Positions 17,301-26,699 of a stretch of 64,000 nt of DNA are shown here, piece by piece. The translations under genes and the position numbers were made by a program. Within the stretch, counting starts at the first letter, position 1, and every line of letters starts with the position of its first letter. Source of the stretch: Spirochaetota bacterium (lineage in GTDB: Bacteria; Spirochaetota; Brachyspiria; Brachyspirales; JACRPF01); NCBI GenBank assembly GCA_016214035.1, contig JACRPF010000015.1, positions 124,001-188,000 on the forward strand. The letters run 5' to 3'. The notes beneath the pieces were generated by a model. It had not been told where the DNA came from, did no database searches, and saw nothing but the letters and a program-made list of their open reading frames with translations.

Positions 17301-20078
17301 TCACCGGTCGACGACGGTATTTCCCTCGACAACGATGCCGCTGGTCGTCTCGACATCGGCGTAGACGCCCATATTCGGCGCATAGGGTGAACGTACCCAC
17401 GTATTGCCGATCACCTTTACGTCGGACGCATACGATGCACCCACCGCGCCGCGATGCGGCAGATTCTCTTTGCCGGTCTCGGGGTTGCGTATCGTGTTGT
17501 TGCGAATGGTAACGTTGCTCGCCGAGCAGACATACGTAATGACGCCCGGTGTTGTGATGAACATATTGTTGTCGATGAGAATGTCTTTGAGAATAGGGTA
17601 CGTTGTCTTTTCCACCGACGGATCGGATTTCAGATACACGCTGATGTAAATGATGGGATGTTTCTCCGCGGGGAAACACCGGTACGGATTGGCGTTCTCA
17701 AACAGATTGCTGCGGATGATCACGTTTGAAACGCCGTAACCCTCGCTCCAGACGTTGAATGTATAGCCGGTCTCGATCTTGATGGCGCCCATCTGCGTGT
17801 GGAAGAAGCGGTTGCTCTCCACGGTGATGTTCCTGCCGAGGAGGAGAAGTCCCCGCGCCCGGTTGTCGTGGAAATAACAGTTGCGCACGATGATGTTCTC
17901 GGAATTGTATCGTTTATTGAAAAGAATGAAGCCGCTCGTGCGCTGTTCGGGAATTGGCGATTCGAAAATGAGCTCGTTGGGATGTTCTTTGTCACCGGGG
18001 CCCTTCTTCTCTTTCAACGTAAGTACAGTCCCTGTGGGTGAGTAGTCGTCATTACGCAGCTCGAGATGATCGCCTGGGCGCAGCCCAGCCACGCTCATGT
18101 TTTTTGTCGTGAGCGTATCCGCTCCGGTCTTGAACGCGAAGCCCGTGGTGTCGTGGACGTTGAGGCAGTCGTCGCCGCCGAAACTGAACTCGCAGCCGTC
18201 CATCTTGTAATAACCGAGCGACTGCGCGATGTGATGATGGTCCGCGGTGCAGGTGATAGGATGCGTGGACCCCGGACGTTTTCTGATGTGCGTGTTCAGG
18301 AACTGCCAGTGATGCTGCTCTCCCGACGTGACGAACGCGTGGCTCGGTACGCCGTAGATGGTGACATTCGAGAGCGTGAGATTGGTGTTGGCATACATGG
18401 TTATGCCCGGCATATCGTATACGTAATGGCGTATGCGGAAAAGGTCGCCGGGTTTCACGCGCTTGGCGTAGGTGGATTTTGCGCCGTCGGAGTATGCATT
18501 CAGGCGCATGCGGTTCCCCGACAGCCATTCGTACGATGCGCGCTTCGAGTCCGCGCGGCGGAAGAACTCATGACCGATATCGAACGAGCCTTCGAATCCA
18601 ACCGACATCGTTGTCGGGTCGAGTCCCTCGAGTATGCCGATGCGTACGTCCTTGCGCGGGAAGTCAGTGTAGTGGATGAATTTCAGGTCAACGTACGCGC
18701 CCTCGGGACCGATCGCTTCAACCGAGACCACGCTCCCGAGCGGGTCCTTTGACCAGTCCCAGTCGACGAAGAAATTGCGGAGCATGATGCGCTCGCTCGT
18801 CACGATGTCGATGCACTGGTTGCGCGTCTTGAGCCAGATGAACTCGGAACCCTGCGCGTCGAATTCGAAATCGGAAAGCCGTTCAAAACGCATCGGGCTG
18901 TTGTTGGTGAAGCGGTACACGCCTTTCGGAACGATAAGCTTCGATATGCCGTTGCTCCTGCAGTGATTGATGGCGTTATTGAACGCCTGCAGATTGTCCT
19001 CGCTCGCGATGCTCGCGCCGAAGTCCGCAACCGATGCGGTTGTCCCTTTTGAGCGCGGCAGATCGATGGTGAACTCGGGTGATCCGTTCGGAAGCGACAA
19101 TGTGCCGGTATACGCCGACGGTTTTTCCGTCACCGGGATGAAGCGCTCGCCCGTTCCCTCGATGACGACGATATCGTCGATGAGCGCGCGAACCTTATTG
19201 TGCGTGTGTATCTGCAGCGCCTGCGTCGTCTTGTCTGCCTGTATCCTGCATTTGAGGCGTATGCGTTTCACGGCTCCGACATCCTTCACATCCATACGCG
19301 CGATGTCGAGCTTCGGTCCGGGTTCGTCGAGCGGCCGCATGAGTATGTGCACGTAGCAGTTGCTCGCCGCTTCGATGAGCTTGACGTTCAATGAGATGAG
19401 ATAATCGGTGCCGGGTTTGAATGTACCCTGCGGCGTCATCACGCACGGATTCCATTCCGCGGACGACGACATCGTATCGATGAGCACGGAGCGAGCACCC
19501 GATATCGCGCCCTTGTCCGTCACCGTTGCGCGGCCCTCGACGAGTGTAACGCCGGGCTCCTGTTCGAAGTCGAACGACGCCGCCACCGTGGAGGGCTTCA
19601 CCGTATCGATGACGATATCGTCAACGAGTGCACGGACTTTTTTGCGTGTGTGTATCTGGAGCGCATAACCGTCTTTGCCGGCGGGAATCTTGAACTTCAT
19701 CGAGACTTTCGTTTCCTTGCCGACGTCTTTCACATTGAATACGCCGAGGTCAGCTTCGTGTCCGGAGACGTCGAGCTGGCGGATGAGGCAGTGTACGAAT
19801 GAATCATCGTCGGCCGAAAGTATTTTTACGGTGAAACTGATGCGGTATTCGCCTCCCGCGGCAAGTGCCCCGCGTGCGGTCTTGAAACAGGAATTCCATT
19901 CGCCGCCCGTTGCCGTGGTGTCGATAAGGAGCGACTTCGTGCCGGCTACCGCTCCGGAGGATGTGACCGATGCGAGCCCGTCGCTGAGCGTGTATGCGTC
20001 TTTGTCGTCGCGTTCAAAATCGATGACGGCGGCTGTAAGCGAACCGACTGCAAGCATAAGCGCGATGAATTGTTTCAT
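17301..20078 (-). CDS. Secreted right-handed beta-helix protein with two N-terminal binding modules
   Basis: A 925-aa exported protein of the pectate-lyase-like superfamily. The start at 20078 has an AGAGGA site 8 bp upstream and a signal peptide (MKQFIALMLAVGSLTAA). Two tandem, mutually similar beta-sandwich modules follow (about 18-150 and 155-290). Both contain ...DFE..., a SLLIDT/SVLIDT strand, EWN.C, and HTRKKVRALVDDI/HTHNKVRALIDDI endings. They look like carbohydrate-binding modules. The rest (about 320-920) is a parallel beta-helix of the glycosyl-hydrolase 28/polysaccharide-lyase fold, starting with VADFGAS. Activity could be lyase, epimerase or hydrolase. It is divergent from the CE7 esterase gene and probably co-regulated with it. 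Confidence 0.8.
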   Translation of the reverse strand: MKQFIALMLAVGSLTAAVIDFERDDKDAYTLSDGLASVTSSGAVAGTKSLLIDTTATGGEWNSCFKTARGALAAGGEYRISFTVKILSADDDSFVHCLIRQLDVSGHEADLGVFNVKDVGKETKVSMKFKIPAGKDGYALQIHTRKKVRALVDDIVIDTVKPSTVAASFDFEQEPGVTLVEGRATVTDKGAISGARSVLIDTMSSSAEWNPCVMTPQGTFKPGTDYLISLNVKLIEAASNCYVHILMRPLDEPGPKLDIARMDVKDVGAVKRIRLKCRIQADKTTQALQIHTHNKVRALIDDIVVIEGTGERFIPVTEKPSAYTGTLSLPNGSPEFTIDLPRSKGTTASVADFGASIASEDNLQAFNNAINHCRSNGISKLIVPKGVYRFTNNSPMRFERLSDFEFDAQGSEFIWLKTRNQCIDIVTSERIMLRNFFVDWDWSKDPLGSVVSVEAIGPEGAYVDLKFIHYTDFPRKDVRIGILEGLDPTTMSVGFEGSFDIGHEFFRRADSKRASYEWLSGNRMRLNAYSDGAKSTYAKRVKPGDLFRIRHYVYDMPGITMYANTNLTLSNVTIYGVPSHAFVTSGEQHHWQFLNTHIRKRPGSTHPITCTADHHHIAQSLGYYKMDGCEFSFGGDDCLNVHDTTGFAFKTGADTLTTKNMSVAGLRPGDHLELRNDDYSPTGTVLTLKEKKGPGDKEHPNELIFESPIPEQRTSGFILFNKRYNSENIIVRNCYFHDNRARGLLLLGRNITVESNRFFHTQMGAIKIETGYTFNVWSEGYGVSNVIIRSNLFENANPYRCFPAEKHPIIYISVYLKSDPSVEKTTYPILKDILIDNNMFITTPGVITYVCSASNVTIRNNTIRNPETGKENLPHRGAVGASYASDVKVIGNTWVRSPYAPNMGVYADVETTSGIVVEGNTVVDR

Positions 20079-20146
20079 AGTGTCCTCTTGGGTTGCGGGA
20101 TGATTCCCGCGCTTATAGTATACGTCATCGGCGCATTTATTGTAAA

Positions 20147-20180
20147 TGGATAAAACCGCATGCGGATGGACAAAACCGCA
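20147..20180 (+). promoter_or_regulatory. Direct-repeat operator candidate upstream of the CE7 esterase
   Basis: TGGATAAAACCGCA (20147-20160) and TGGACAAAACCGCA (20167-20180) differ at one base and are 20 bp apart. They end 6 bp before a TTGCAT hexamer (20187-20192) that lies 16 bp from TACAAT (20209-20214). This arrangement suits an AraC-type activator. Confidence 0.55.
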
Positions 20181-20231
20181 CGAGCATTGCATTTTCATGG
20201 TGCGGAAATACAATGCGCTGAGGAGTTGCCA

Positions 20232-21527
20232 ATGAATAAACACCTGCCCGCCATGTTCTGCATCGCCGTCGTATTCGCGTATTCCGCATGTGCCGCCGAG
20301 CTTGCCGTAAAGCCGGACAAAGCGGACGGTATTTACAGCGTGGGCGAGACCATACGCTGGGATATTTCGCTGAAGGATGCCCCCGGCGTGACGGGCGTGT
20401 CCTATACCGTGAAAAAAGGGGGATTGAGCAACATCAGTGAGGGAACGCTTGATATCGTCGACGGAGCGGCATCGGTTACCGCTGCCGCCGAAGAACCCGG
20501 GACATTGCTTGTCGCAGTGAAGGCATCGGGCGGAACCGTAAAACTTCAAACGCTGGGCGGTGCTGTCATCGCTCCTGAAATGATAAAACCGTCCATGGAA
20601 CGTCCGGCGGATTTCGATGCGTTCTGGGAAAAAAAGATCGCCGAGCTTATTGCCGTACCGGCAAATCCGGTGCTTGATCAGTCCGACAGCGGAAAGGCGA
20701 ATGTCGGCTACTGGAAGATAACGATGGACAATATACGCGGCACGAAGATACGCGGCAATCTCGCGCGACCGAAGGCCGGTGATACATTTCCGGCGCTTCT
20801 GCTCGTGCAGTATGCCGGCGTATATCCGCTCCCGAAGAACGGCGCCGTCGATAAAGCCGCTCAGGGATGGCTTACACTCAACATCATCGCGCATGATCTG
20901 CCTGTCGACGAGAAACCGGAGTTCTATAAACAGCAGGATGCAGGTCCGCTCAAGAATTATGTGGCAATCGGCAATGAGGACCGCGAGACAAGTTACTTTC
21001 TGCGCATGTATCTCTCATGCTACCGTGCAGTCGATTATCTCGCCTCGCGGCCGGACTGGAACGGGAAGGTGCTGGCCGTCATGGGTACCAGCCAGGGCGG
21101 GCTTCAGACCATCGTCACCGCGGGCTTTCATCCGAAGGTCACCGCGGCGCTCGCGCTCGTGCCGGCAGGCTGCGACACCACCGCGGCGAACGCTCAGCGT
21201 GCTCCCGGCTGGCCGTATTGGCACAACCACATAAACATGGGTATGGGAAAAGATATGGCAAAGATAATGGAAACGAGCCGCTATTATGATGCGGTGAATT
21301 TCGCCTCGAAGATAACCTGCCCGCTTCTCATCGGCGTGGGGTCAATCGATACCACATCGCCCGCGGCCGGTGTCACCGCCGCATATAATCTTTCTGCCGG
21401 TAAAAAAGAACTGGTGATACTCCCGCTCGCCGACCACAAGGGCGCGAACAATTCACATAAAGAATATTATAACCGCGCGACGTTCTGGCTGGGAGAGCTG
21501 CTCAAGGGGAATTCACCGGTGCAATAG
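20232..21527 (+). CDS. CE7 acetyl xylan esterase-like secreted hydrolase
   Basis: A 431-aa exported alpha/beta hydrolase that probably removes acetyl groups from xylan or oligosaccharides. ATG 20232 follows an AGGAG site by 6 bp and starts a signal peptide (about 1-22). Residues 23-115 form an Ig-like domain not present in short CE7 enzymes. The catalytic domain begins with the family signature RPADFDAFWEKKIAEL. The triad is visible: S287 in MGTSQGG, D373 in GSIDTTSP, H402 in ADHKGAN. The gene is divergent from the beta-helix protein gene and converges with the gene at 21.5 kb. Confidence 0.88.
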   Translation: MNKHLPAMFCIAVVFAYSACAAELAVKPDKADGIYSVGETIRWDISLKDAPGVTGVSYTVKKGGLSNISEGTLDIVDGAASVTAAAEEPGTLLVAVKASGGTVKLQTLGGAVIAPEMIKPSMERPADFDAFWEKKIAELIAVPANPVLDQSDSGKANVGYWKITMDNIRGTKIRGNLARPKAGDTFPALLLVQYAGVYPLPKNGAVDKAAQGWLTLNIIAHDLPVDEKPEFYKQQDAGPLKNYVAIGNEDRETSYFLRMYLSCYRAVDYLASRPDWNGKVLAVMGTSQGGLQTIVTAGFHPKVTAALALVPAGCDTTAANAQRAPGWPYWHNHINMGMGKDMAKIMETSRYYDAVNFASKITCPLLIGVGSIDTTSPAAGVTAAYNLSAGKKELVILPLADHKGANNSHKEYYNRATFWLGELLKGNSPVQ

Positions 21528-21544
21528 TCAGATGCGGCTGTCGG

Positions 21545-23368
21545 TTACAACGCGGCCATATCGCGAATTTCGTCATACTGCAGCGGCGTCGCAAGGCGTT
21601 CCACCTGACTCTCAAGCCGTTTCAGTTCATCTTTGACTTTCTGTTCGCCCGCGAGCGCTGCGATGTAACGCTGATTAAGCAGGAACACCGCGGCCAGATG
21701 TATAAGCACCGTTGCTGTCATAAGCGCATGCTCAACGGAAGTCCCGGCGAAGAGCGCCGGCGCGGTGACGGTGCGTGACGCCGCCGGTATGGAGGCGATT
21801 CCCTTTTTCACGTCAACCGCGGTGATGGGTGCCGCCGTTTCCGATTTTTTGACGAGCGCGCGGTGCACATCGCCGAGCTCCTCGGCAAGATCGCCGACAC
21901 TATCTGCAAGACGGCTGATGGCCTGCATGGTCTCAATGTCTCCGGTGGAATATCCTGAGGATACGAAGGATGTAGCGAGCATGCCGGCAAGCCTGTCACG
22001 CGTGATATGCACGTGCTCGTTCACCCGCGCAAGACGTTCAAGCTTTTCCGCCTGATGGGCTATGTCCGCGCAGCGTGCCGACAGATATTCGGGTGCAAAT
22101 ATGCGTATACGGCTGCCGGTGTCGATGGTTATTTCTCCGGCGAGAAGCGGTTCAAGCTGTGCTGATGCGGCCGCTGCGATATGCGCGGCGGCAGGCAGCA
22201 TGTTCTCGGCCGCGGCGGCCATCGTCTCGCGAAAACCCGCGGCGGCAAGGAGGCCGGAAAGCTTTTTGAAATCGCAGACGCCGTTTTGGAATTCAAGAAA
22301 CGTCCTGATGCGGTCGACGGCGCGCCGCTGTGCCGCGAGCGCGGCGATGTCGCCGATCATCGTCTCGATATGCGCATCGATATGATTGAGCACGGACACC
22401 GGGCAGTCATAGCTGAAATTGTTCACCATGCCGCGCGTGTCGTTGTCGATGAGCGCGTCGACGGTGAGCATGCGCCGCCGTTCGATGATGTTCAGTCCCA
22501 CGATCATCGCGGAGAGTGTCGGCGCGTTCGTTCTCAGGGAGAGGAGGCGCTTTATGTTGTCGGCCGCGGCTGCGGGAGCGAACGATGATTTCCCGCTGCG
22601 AAGCACGCTTTCCACGGCGGCGGCTATCTTTTCGGGATACGATGTGTTATGTATGCAGATGAGGAGCGAGTTCTCCAGCCGGCTGAGCTTCACGAAAAAA
22701 CCCGATTCGCCGGAACGGTTCGGCTCCGAGCCGATGGCGGCGATGCGTTCGACGAGACGTTTGAACTCCGCAATAAGGTTGTATTCCAGTTTGGTGAGCG
22801 TCATCCAGCCGTGTTCCTCGACGAACGCAAGCGGCGCGACAAGATCGAACGCCGGTTTCTGGACGTGATCGATGAACAGCGATTCTATCGTCCGGACGGG
22901 GCGTATTGATGGAAGAAAAAAGGAATAATCGAGCACGCCGCTTTCCTGTGCGAAACCGATGACGGCGGCAAAGTCGCGGAAGATGAAATCGAGATAGCTT
23001 TTGCGCTCCGGCGCGTTCTTGATGCGTTTGCGGCGCTCCTTGACGGTATGCGGCGTGTAGATGCCGCGCTCGGCGAGGAGGCGGTGCGTCTCGATGTCGA
23101 ACGCCGTTTCCTCGGCCGTTGCATCCTTGTCGTTCGCCGTGCGGCGGAGCAGATGGAGACTGCTGCGGAAACGGTATTTCAGATCGATCTCTTTTACTTT
23201 TTCGATCTTTTCTTCTATCGGGATAGCCGAATCAATGACACCGGCCACATGCTTCTCGGCTGCGGTGCTGCGTTTTTTGCGCAGGAGCGCGCCGAGTTCG
23301 ACATAGAGATCGCTTTTCGATTTCAGATTCGATTCGAGCGCTGTGTTGTTTTCCATGGAGACCGCCAT
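21545..23368 (-). CDS. Uncharacterised 607-aa largely helical protein
   Basis: I do not recognise a family. The start at 23368 is chosen over the longer frame because AGGGCG lies 5-6 bp upstream. A second ATG follows four codons later. The protein is rich in Ala, Lys, Glu and Arg and predicted mostly helical. A hydrophobic stretch near residues 555-575 (ALMTATVLIHLAAVFLL) could be one membrane segment, followed by a charged coiled-coil-like tail. There is no signal peptide. It has no obvious partner: it is divergent from the GH20-like gene and converges with the esterase. A cytoplasmic scaffold or membrane-associated structural protein is possible but unproven. Confidence 0.7.
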   Translation of the reverse strand: MAVSMENNTALESNLKSKSDLYVELGALLRKKRSTAAEKHVAGVIDSAIPIEEKIEKVKEIDLKYRFRSSLHLLRRTANDKDATAEETAFDIETHRLLAERGIYTPHTVKERRKRIKNAPERKSYLDFIFRDFAAVIGFAQESGVLDYSFFLPSIRPVRTIESLFIDHVQKPAFDLVAPLAFVEEHGWMTLTKLEYNLIAEFKRLVERIAAIGSEPNRSGESGFFVKLSRLENSLLICIHNTSYPEKIAAAVESVLRSGKSSFAPAAAADNIKRLLSLRTNAPTLSAMIVGLNIIERRRMLTVDALIDNDTRGMVNNFSYDCPVSVLNHIDAHIETMIGDIAALAAQRRAVDRIRTFLEFQNGVCDFKKLSGLLAAAGFRETMAAAAENMLPAAAHIAAAASAQLEPLLAGEITIDTGSRIRIFAPEYLSARCADIAHQAEKLERLARVNEHVHITRDRLAGMLATSFVSSGYSTGDIETMQAISRLADSVGDLAEELGDVHRALVKKSETAAPITAVDVKKGIASIPAASRTVTAPALFAGTSVEHALMTATVLIHLAAVFLLNQRYIAALAGEQKVKDELKRLESQVERLATPLQYDEIRDMAAL

Positions 23369-23452
23369 TCGCCCTGATCGCGGCTGTGTGCGCCGGTGCT
23401 TGAACTGTTCGATGGATACAATACCATCGACGAACATCCTTGTCAAGCATAT

Positions 23453-23481
23453 ATCTCCATCTAATTTGCAGAAATCTCCAT
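23453..23481 (+). promoter_or_regulatory. Direct-repeat operator candidate upstream of the GH20-like gene
   Basis: ATCTCCAT occurs at 23453-23460 and 23474-23481, 21 bp apart, and similarity extends into ATTT downstream of both. A TATACT -10 candidate lies at 23509-23514, so the second repeat sits next to the -35 position. Confidence 0.5.
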
Positions 23482-23547
23482 TCCATTTTTTCCGGCATGC
23501 GATTTACTTATACTGCAGCTTATTTTCAAGATAAATGGAGAAAACCC

Positions 23548-25434
23548 ATGAAAAAGATCATTATAGCCGATGCTTCGCCGGAATTGAAAGAAGGTCTTTC
23601 ACTGCTCACCTCGGCAGTACCGATGACCTTCGCGAAACAAGGCGATGGTCATATCGTTTCATTCAAGAAGGACTCAGGACTGTCAGTTGCCGTTGACGGG
23701 AACCGGATAACGGTGAGCTATGCTGAAAAGAATCAGGCGTTCCGCGCGCTTGGTCTTATCAACGGCATGCTCCGTGCCGGAAGATCGGTGAAGCCGTTCT
23801 CTGAGACACAGCGGTTCTCGCTTATCAACGTCATGGTGGACGTTTCGCGCAACGCCGCGCTTACCGTGGAAACGACGAAGGACATGCTCAGGCGTTTTGC
23901 GCTTATGGGCATCAACAGTTTCATGCTCTACACCGAAGCGAACTACGAAGTTCCCGGTGAACCGTTCTGGGGATACAATACCGGCGGTTATTCCATAAAG
24001 GAACTTCAGGAACTCGATGCTTACGCGTCGAAACTGGGGATCGAGATGTTTCCCTGCATACAGATGCTCGCGCATCTCCGGCGTGCGCTGCAGTGGCCGG
24101 CATACGGCGGCGTGAAGGATACGGAAACGGTGCTCATGGTGGGCGAGGAAAAGACGTATGCGCTTCTCGACAAGATACTCGGCGCGGCGATGCTTCCGTA
24201 TAAAAGCAAACGCGTACACATCGGCATGGATGAAGCGTGGGACCTCGGTCAGGGGAATTTTCTGAGAAAGAACGGCTACAAGACGCACTTCGAGCTTATG
24301 CGTACGCACCTGACACGCGTGATGGACATAGCCCGCAAACACGGCGTGAAGCCCATGATGTGGGCAGACATGTTTTTCCGCGCCGGTTCGAAGACGGGCG
24401 CCTATTACGACCTCGATGTTATTGTCCCCGACGATGTCAAAGCGGTGATACCGCCGGAGATGCAGCTCGTATACTGGGACTATTATCACGACGATGAGGA
24501 TTTCTATAAAAAATTCATCGATCGCCATCTTGAACTTTCGCCGAACCCTCCGGTCGTGGCAACCGGTGCGCAGACATGGACGCGTTTCTGGACGCATTAC
24601 GAATATGCGCTGTCAACGATAGACCCGTTCATGAAAGCGGCCAAGGCGAAAGGCGTCAAAGAGGCTATCATGACCGTGTGGGGCGACGACGGCAACGAGT
24701 GCGATTACTATTCGTTCATGCCGGTGATGCAGTACTACGCCGATCATGCGTTCAATGATACGGTTGATATGAAAACGAGTGCGGTGAATCTGCTGGGTTC
24801 ATGCGATATCACGTACGATGATTGGAAAACAGCGGGTACCATTGACCGGCCGAAGAACATGCTGTCGGGACATCTGCAGACGAATGTCTCGAAATTTCTC
24901 CTCTGGGAAGACCCGCTCTTCGGTATGCTGCAGCCGATAATCAGTCCGTCGATAGTGAACCATTTTACCAGGATCGCCGATGAACTGGAATCCGCCGCGA
25001 AAAAGAAAGGCGCATATGACAGCCGGCTTGCATTTCCGGCGGCGCTTGCCCGCGTGCTCTCGGTTAAAAGCGATTTTCCACGGCGTCTGCAGAAAGCATA
25101 TAAGGCAAAGGATAACGCGGCGCTCCGTGTCATGCTGAAAAAAGATATACCGTTTCTCAGACAATCCATTACCAAGCTATGGAAGATTCATCGCGCGATG
25201 TGGATGGCAACCTATAAACCGCAGGGTTGGGAAACGATCGAGTCCCGCTATGGCGGTCTCCTGCTGCGGTTTACCACGCTCGCAGAACGCGTGAGCGCGT
25301 ATACCGCAGGGCGCATCGGCCGCATCGAGGAACTTGAGGGCAAACGGCTGAAGATATGGGAACTCCCGGAAGGACGGCTCCCCACACTGCAGCATAATCA
25401 ATCATATACCGCAACGATGACGCCGGTGAATTAA
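23548..25434 (+). CDS. GH20-like beta-N-acetylhexosaminidase, cytoplasmic
   Basis: A 628-aa enzyme without a signal peptide. ATG 23548 follows TGGAG by 7-8 bp. Residues 1-85 resemble the small GH20b domain preceding GH20 barrels. The TIM barrel (about 90-430) carries the GH20 hallmark HIGMDEAW with D228 and E229, the Asp-Glu pair used for substrate-assisted cleavage of N-acetylhexosamines. The C-terminal 180 residues are helical. It probably acts on imported oligosaccharides. It is preceded by a candidate AraC-type operator. It is divergent from the 607-aa gene and converges with the oxidoreductase gene. Confidence 0.8.
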   Translation: MKKIIIADASPELKEGLSLLTSAVPMTFAKQGDGHIVSFKKDSGLSVAVDGNRITVSYAEKNQAFRALGLINGMLRAGRSVKPFSETQRFSLINVMVDVSRNAALTVETTKDMLRRFALMGINSFMLYTEANYEVPGEPFWGYNTGGYSIKELQELDAYASKLGIEMFPCIQMLAHLRRALQWPAYGGVKDTETVLMVGEEKTYALLDKILGAAMLPYKSKRVHIGMDEAWDLGQGNFLRKNGYKTHFELMRTHLTRVMDIARKHGVKPMMWADMFFRAGSKTGAYYDLDVIVPDDVKAVIPPEMQLVYWDYYHDDEDFYKKFIDRHLELSPNPPVVATGAQTWTRFWTHYEYALSTIDPFMKAAKAKGVKEAIMTVWGDDGNECDYYSFMPVMQYYADHAFNDTVDMKTSAVNLLGSCDITYDDWKTAGTIDRPKNMLSGHLQTNVSKFLLWEDPLFGMLQPIISPSIVNHFTRIADELESAAKKKGAYDSRLAFPAALARVLSVKSDFPRRLQKAYKAKDNAALRVMLKKDIPFLRQSITKLWKIHRAMWMATYKPQGWETIESRYGGLLLRFTTLAERVSAYTAGRIGRIEELEGKRLKIWELPEGRLPTLQHNQSYTATMTPVN

Positions 25435-25472
25435 GGGCGTCGCGAGAGTATCGGCGTCGATGAGGTGAAAGA

Positions 25473-26699
25473 CTAGGTGAGCGCTGTCGTCACGCCCGGT
25501 TCACCCCACGGCACGCCGGTTTCCGAAAAACTTTTCTTTTCGCGGAACATCCGCTCGATCAGCGGGTCGATTTCGTTGATGACGATGTTGAACGCGCCGG
25601 TCACATCCGCATCGGCGTCATAGAACTCGCGTGTCACCGGAAGCCGCTCGGTATATCGGGATGCGATACCTGTGATCGGCGAACGGAAGAGCGCGTCGAT
25701 ACATTGCGTATGCTGCATGGCGTTGTGTATGGTGCAAAGCGGTTCGCGTTTTTCCGCGACGGCGGCGGCAGTATCCTCGATGACACGCACCGCGAGCGAA
25801 TCGCTTCCGTTGCTGAATTCATCGATGAGCTTTCCATCCCGGGTGTCGTTCGCAAACACACGCGTATGTCCTTCGCCCTCGAACGTCCATTCGACACGTC
25901 CGCTTTCAAAATGAAAATGCGCCACGGGGCCTTTCATCGACGGTGTCGCGTGGGTGACGATGAACGTGAGCGGTACGCCGGTGTTGGTGATGACGCGGAC
26001 AAACTGCGTGTCGGCGCTTTCGATGTCCTTGGCGCGATAGTTCTCGCCGTAGAGCGAACGCATGCCCGCGCTCCCGTGATGCGTACGCCCGGCGACGTAG
26101 AGCATATTCTGAAGATAATGAGCGAGTGCGTTCTGCGCCGGAGAATCGTTTATGGTCTTTCCATTGGCGGTCAGCTTTCCCGCCCATGCGTTGCGCCGGT
26201 AATACGCGCTCGATCGCGCCCAGAGCGCATAGGTTTCCGCTGCGGTAAGGGCGCCGAGTTTCCGTGATACGGCTATTTCCTTGATGCGCTGTATTGAATG
26301 GGAAAATATATTCTGAAACCCTATAGCGAGGAATTTTCCGCTCGCATCGCACGCGGTTTTCATAGCCAGCGCTTCCGCGTATATTCCCGCCACGGGCTTT
26401 TCGCAGAGCACGTGAAATCCGGCTTCAAGCGCCGCTATGGACTGCTCAGCGTGCTGGTCCACGCCGCCCGGCACGATGATGACGTCGATGGAATCCGTTT
26501 CGTGTGCAAATAATTCCTGATAGCTCCGGTACACGCGCACACCGCGCGATGACAACGAGCGCTCTTCCATCTCGTATTTATCCGGATTGCGTATGACCGC
26601 GGCTTTGAGCGCCGCTATGCCGCGCCGTTCGCAGTCCGCGAGGGCCGACAGATGCGTCCGCGCGAAACCGCCGACGCCGATGATGGCAAAACGTATCAT
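25473..26699 (-). CDS. Gfo/Idh/MocA family NAD(P)-dependent oxidoreductase
   Basis: A 408-aa cytoplasmic sugar or inositol dehydrogenase-type enzyme. A Rossmann fold starts at residue 1 (IIGVGGFARTH), and the conserved catalytic-lysine motif CEKP lies near residue 105. The C-terminal half is the usual beta-sheet substrate domain. The start overlaps the upstream AraC-family stop by 4 bp (ATGA at 26696-26699), so the pair is translationally coupled and the regulator probably controls this sugar step. Substrate unknown. Confidence 0.9.
   Translation of the reverse strand: MIRFAIIGVGGFARTHLSALADCERRGIAALKAAVIRNPDKYEMEERSLSSRGVRVYRSYQELFAHETDSIDVIIVPGGVDQHAEQSIAALEAGFHVLCEKPVAGIYAEALAMKTACDASGKFLAIGFQNIFSHSIQRIKEIAVSRKLGALTAAETYALWARSSAYYRRNAWAGKLTANGKTINDSPAQNALAHYLQNMLYVAGRTHHGSAGMRSLYGENYRAKDIESADTQFVRVITNTGVPLTFIVTHATPSMKGPVAHFHFESGRVEWTFEGEGHTRVFANDTRDGKLIDEFSNGSDSLAVRVIEDTAAAVAEKREPLCTIHNAMQHTQCIDALFRSPITGIASRYTERLPVTREFYDADADVTGAFNIVINEIDPLIERMFREKKSFSETGVPWGEPGVTTALT

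Noticed and set aside
20079-20894. N-terminal extension of the beta-helix gene to 20894
   Set aside because: It overlaps the divergent esterase gene and its promoter region. The start at 20078 has a ribosome site and signal peptide.
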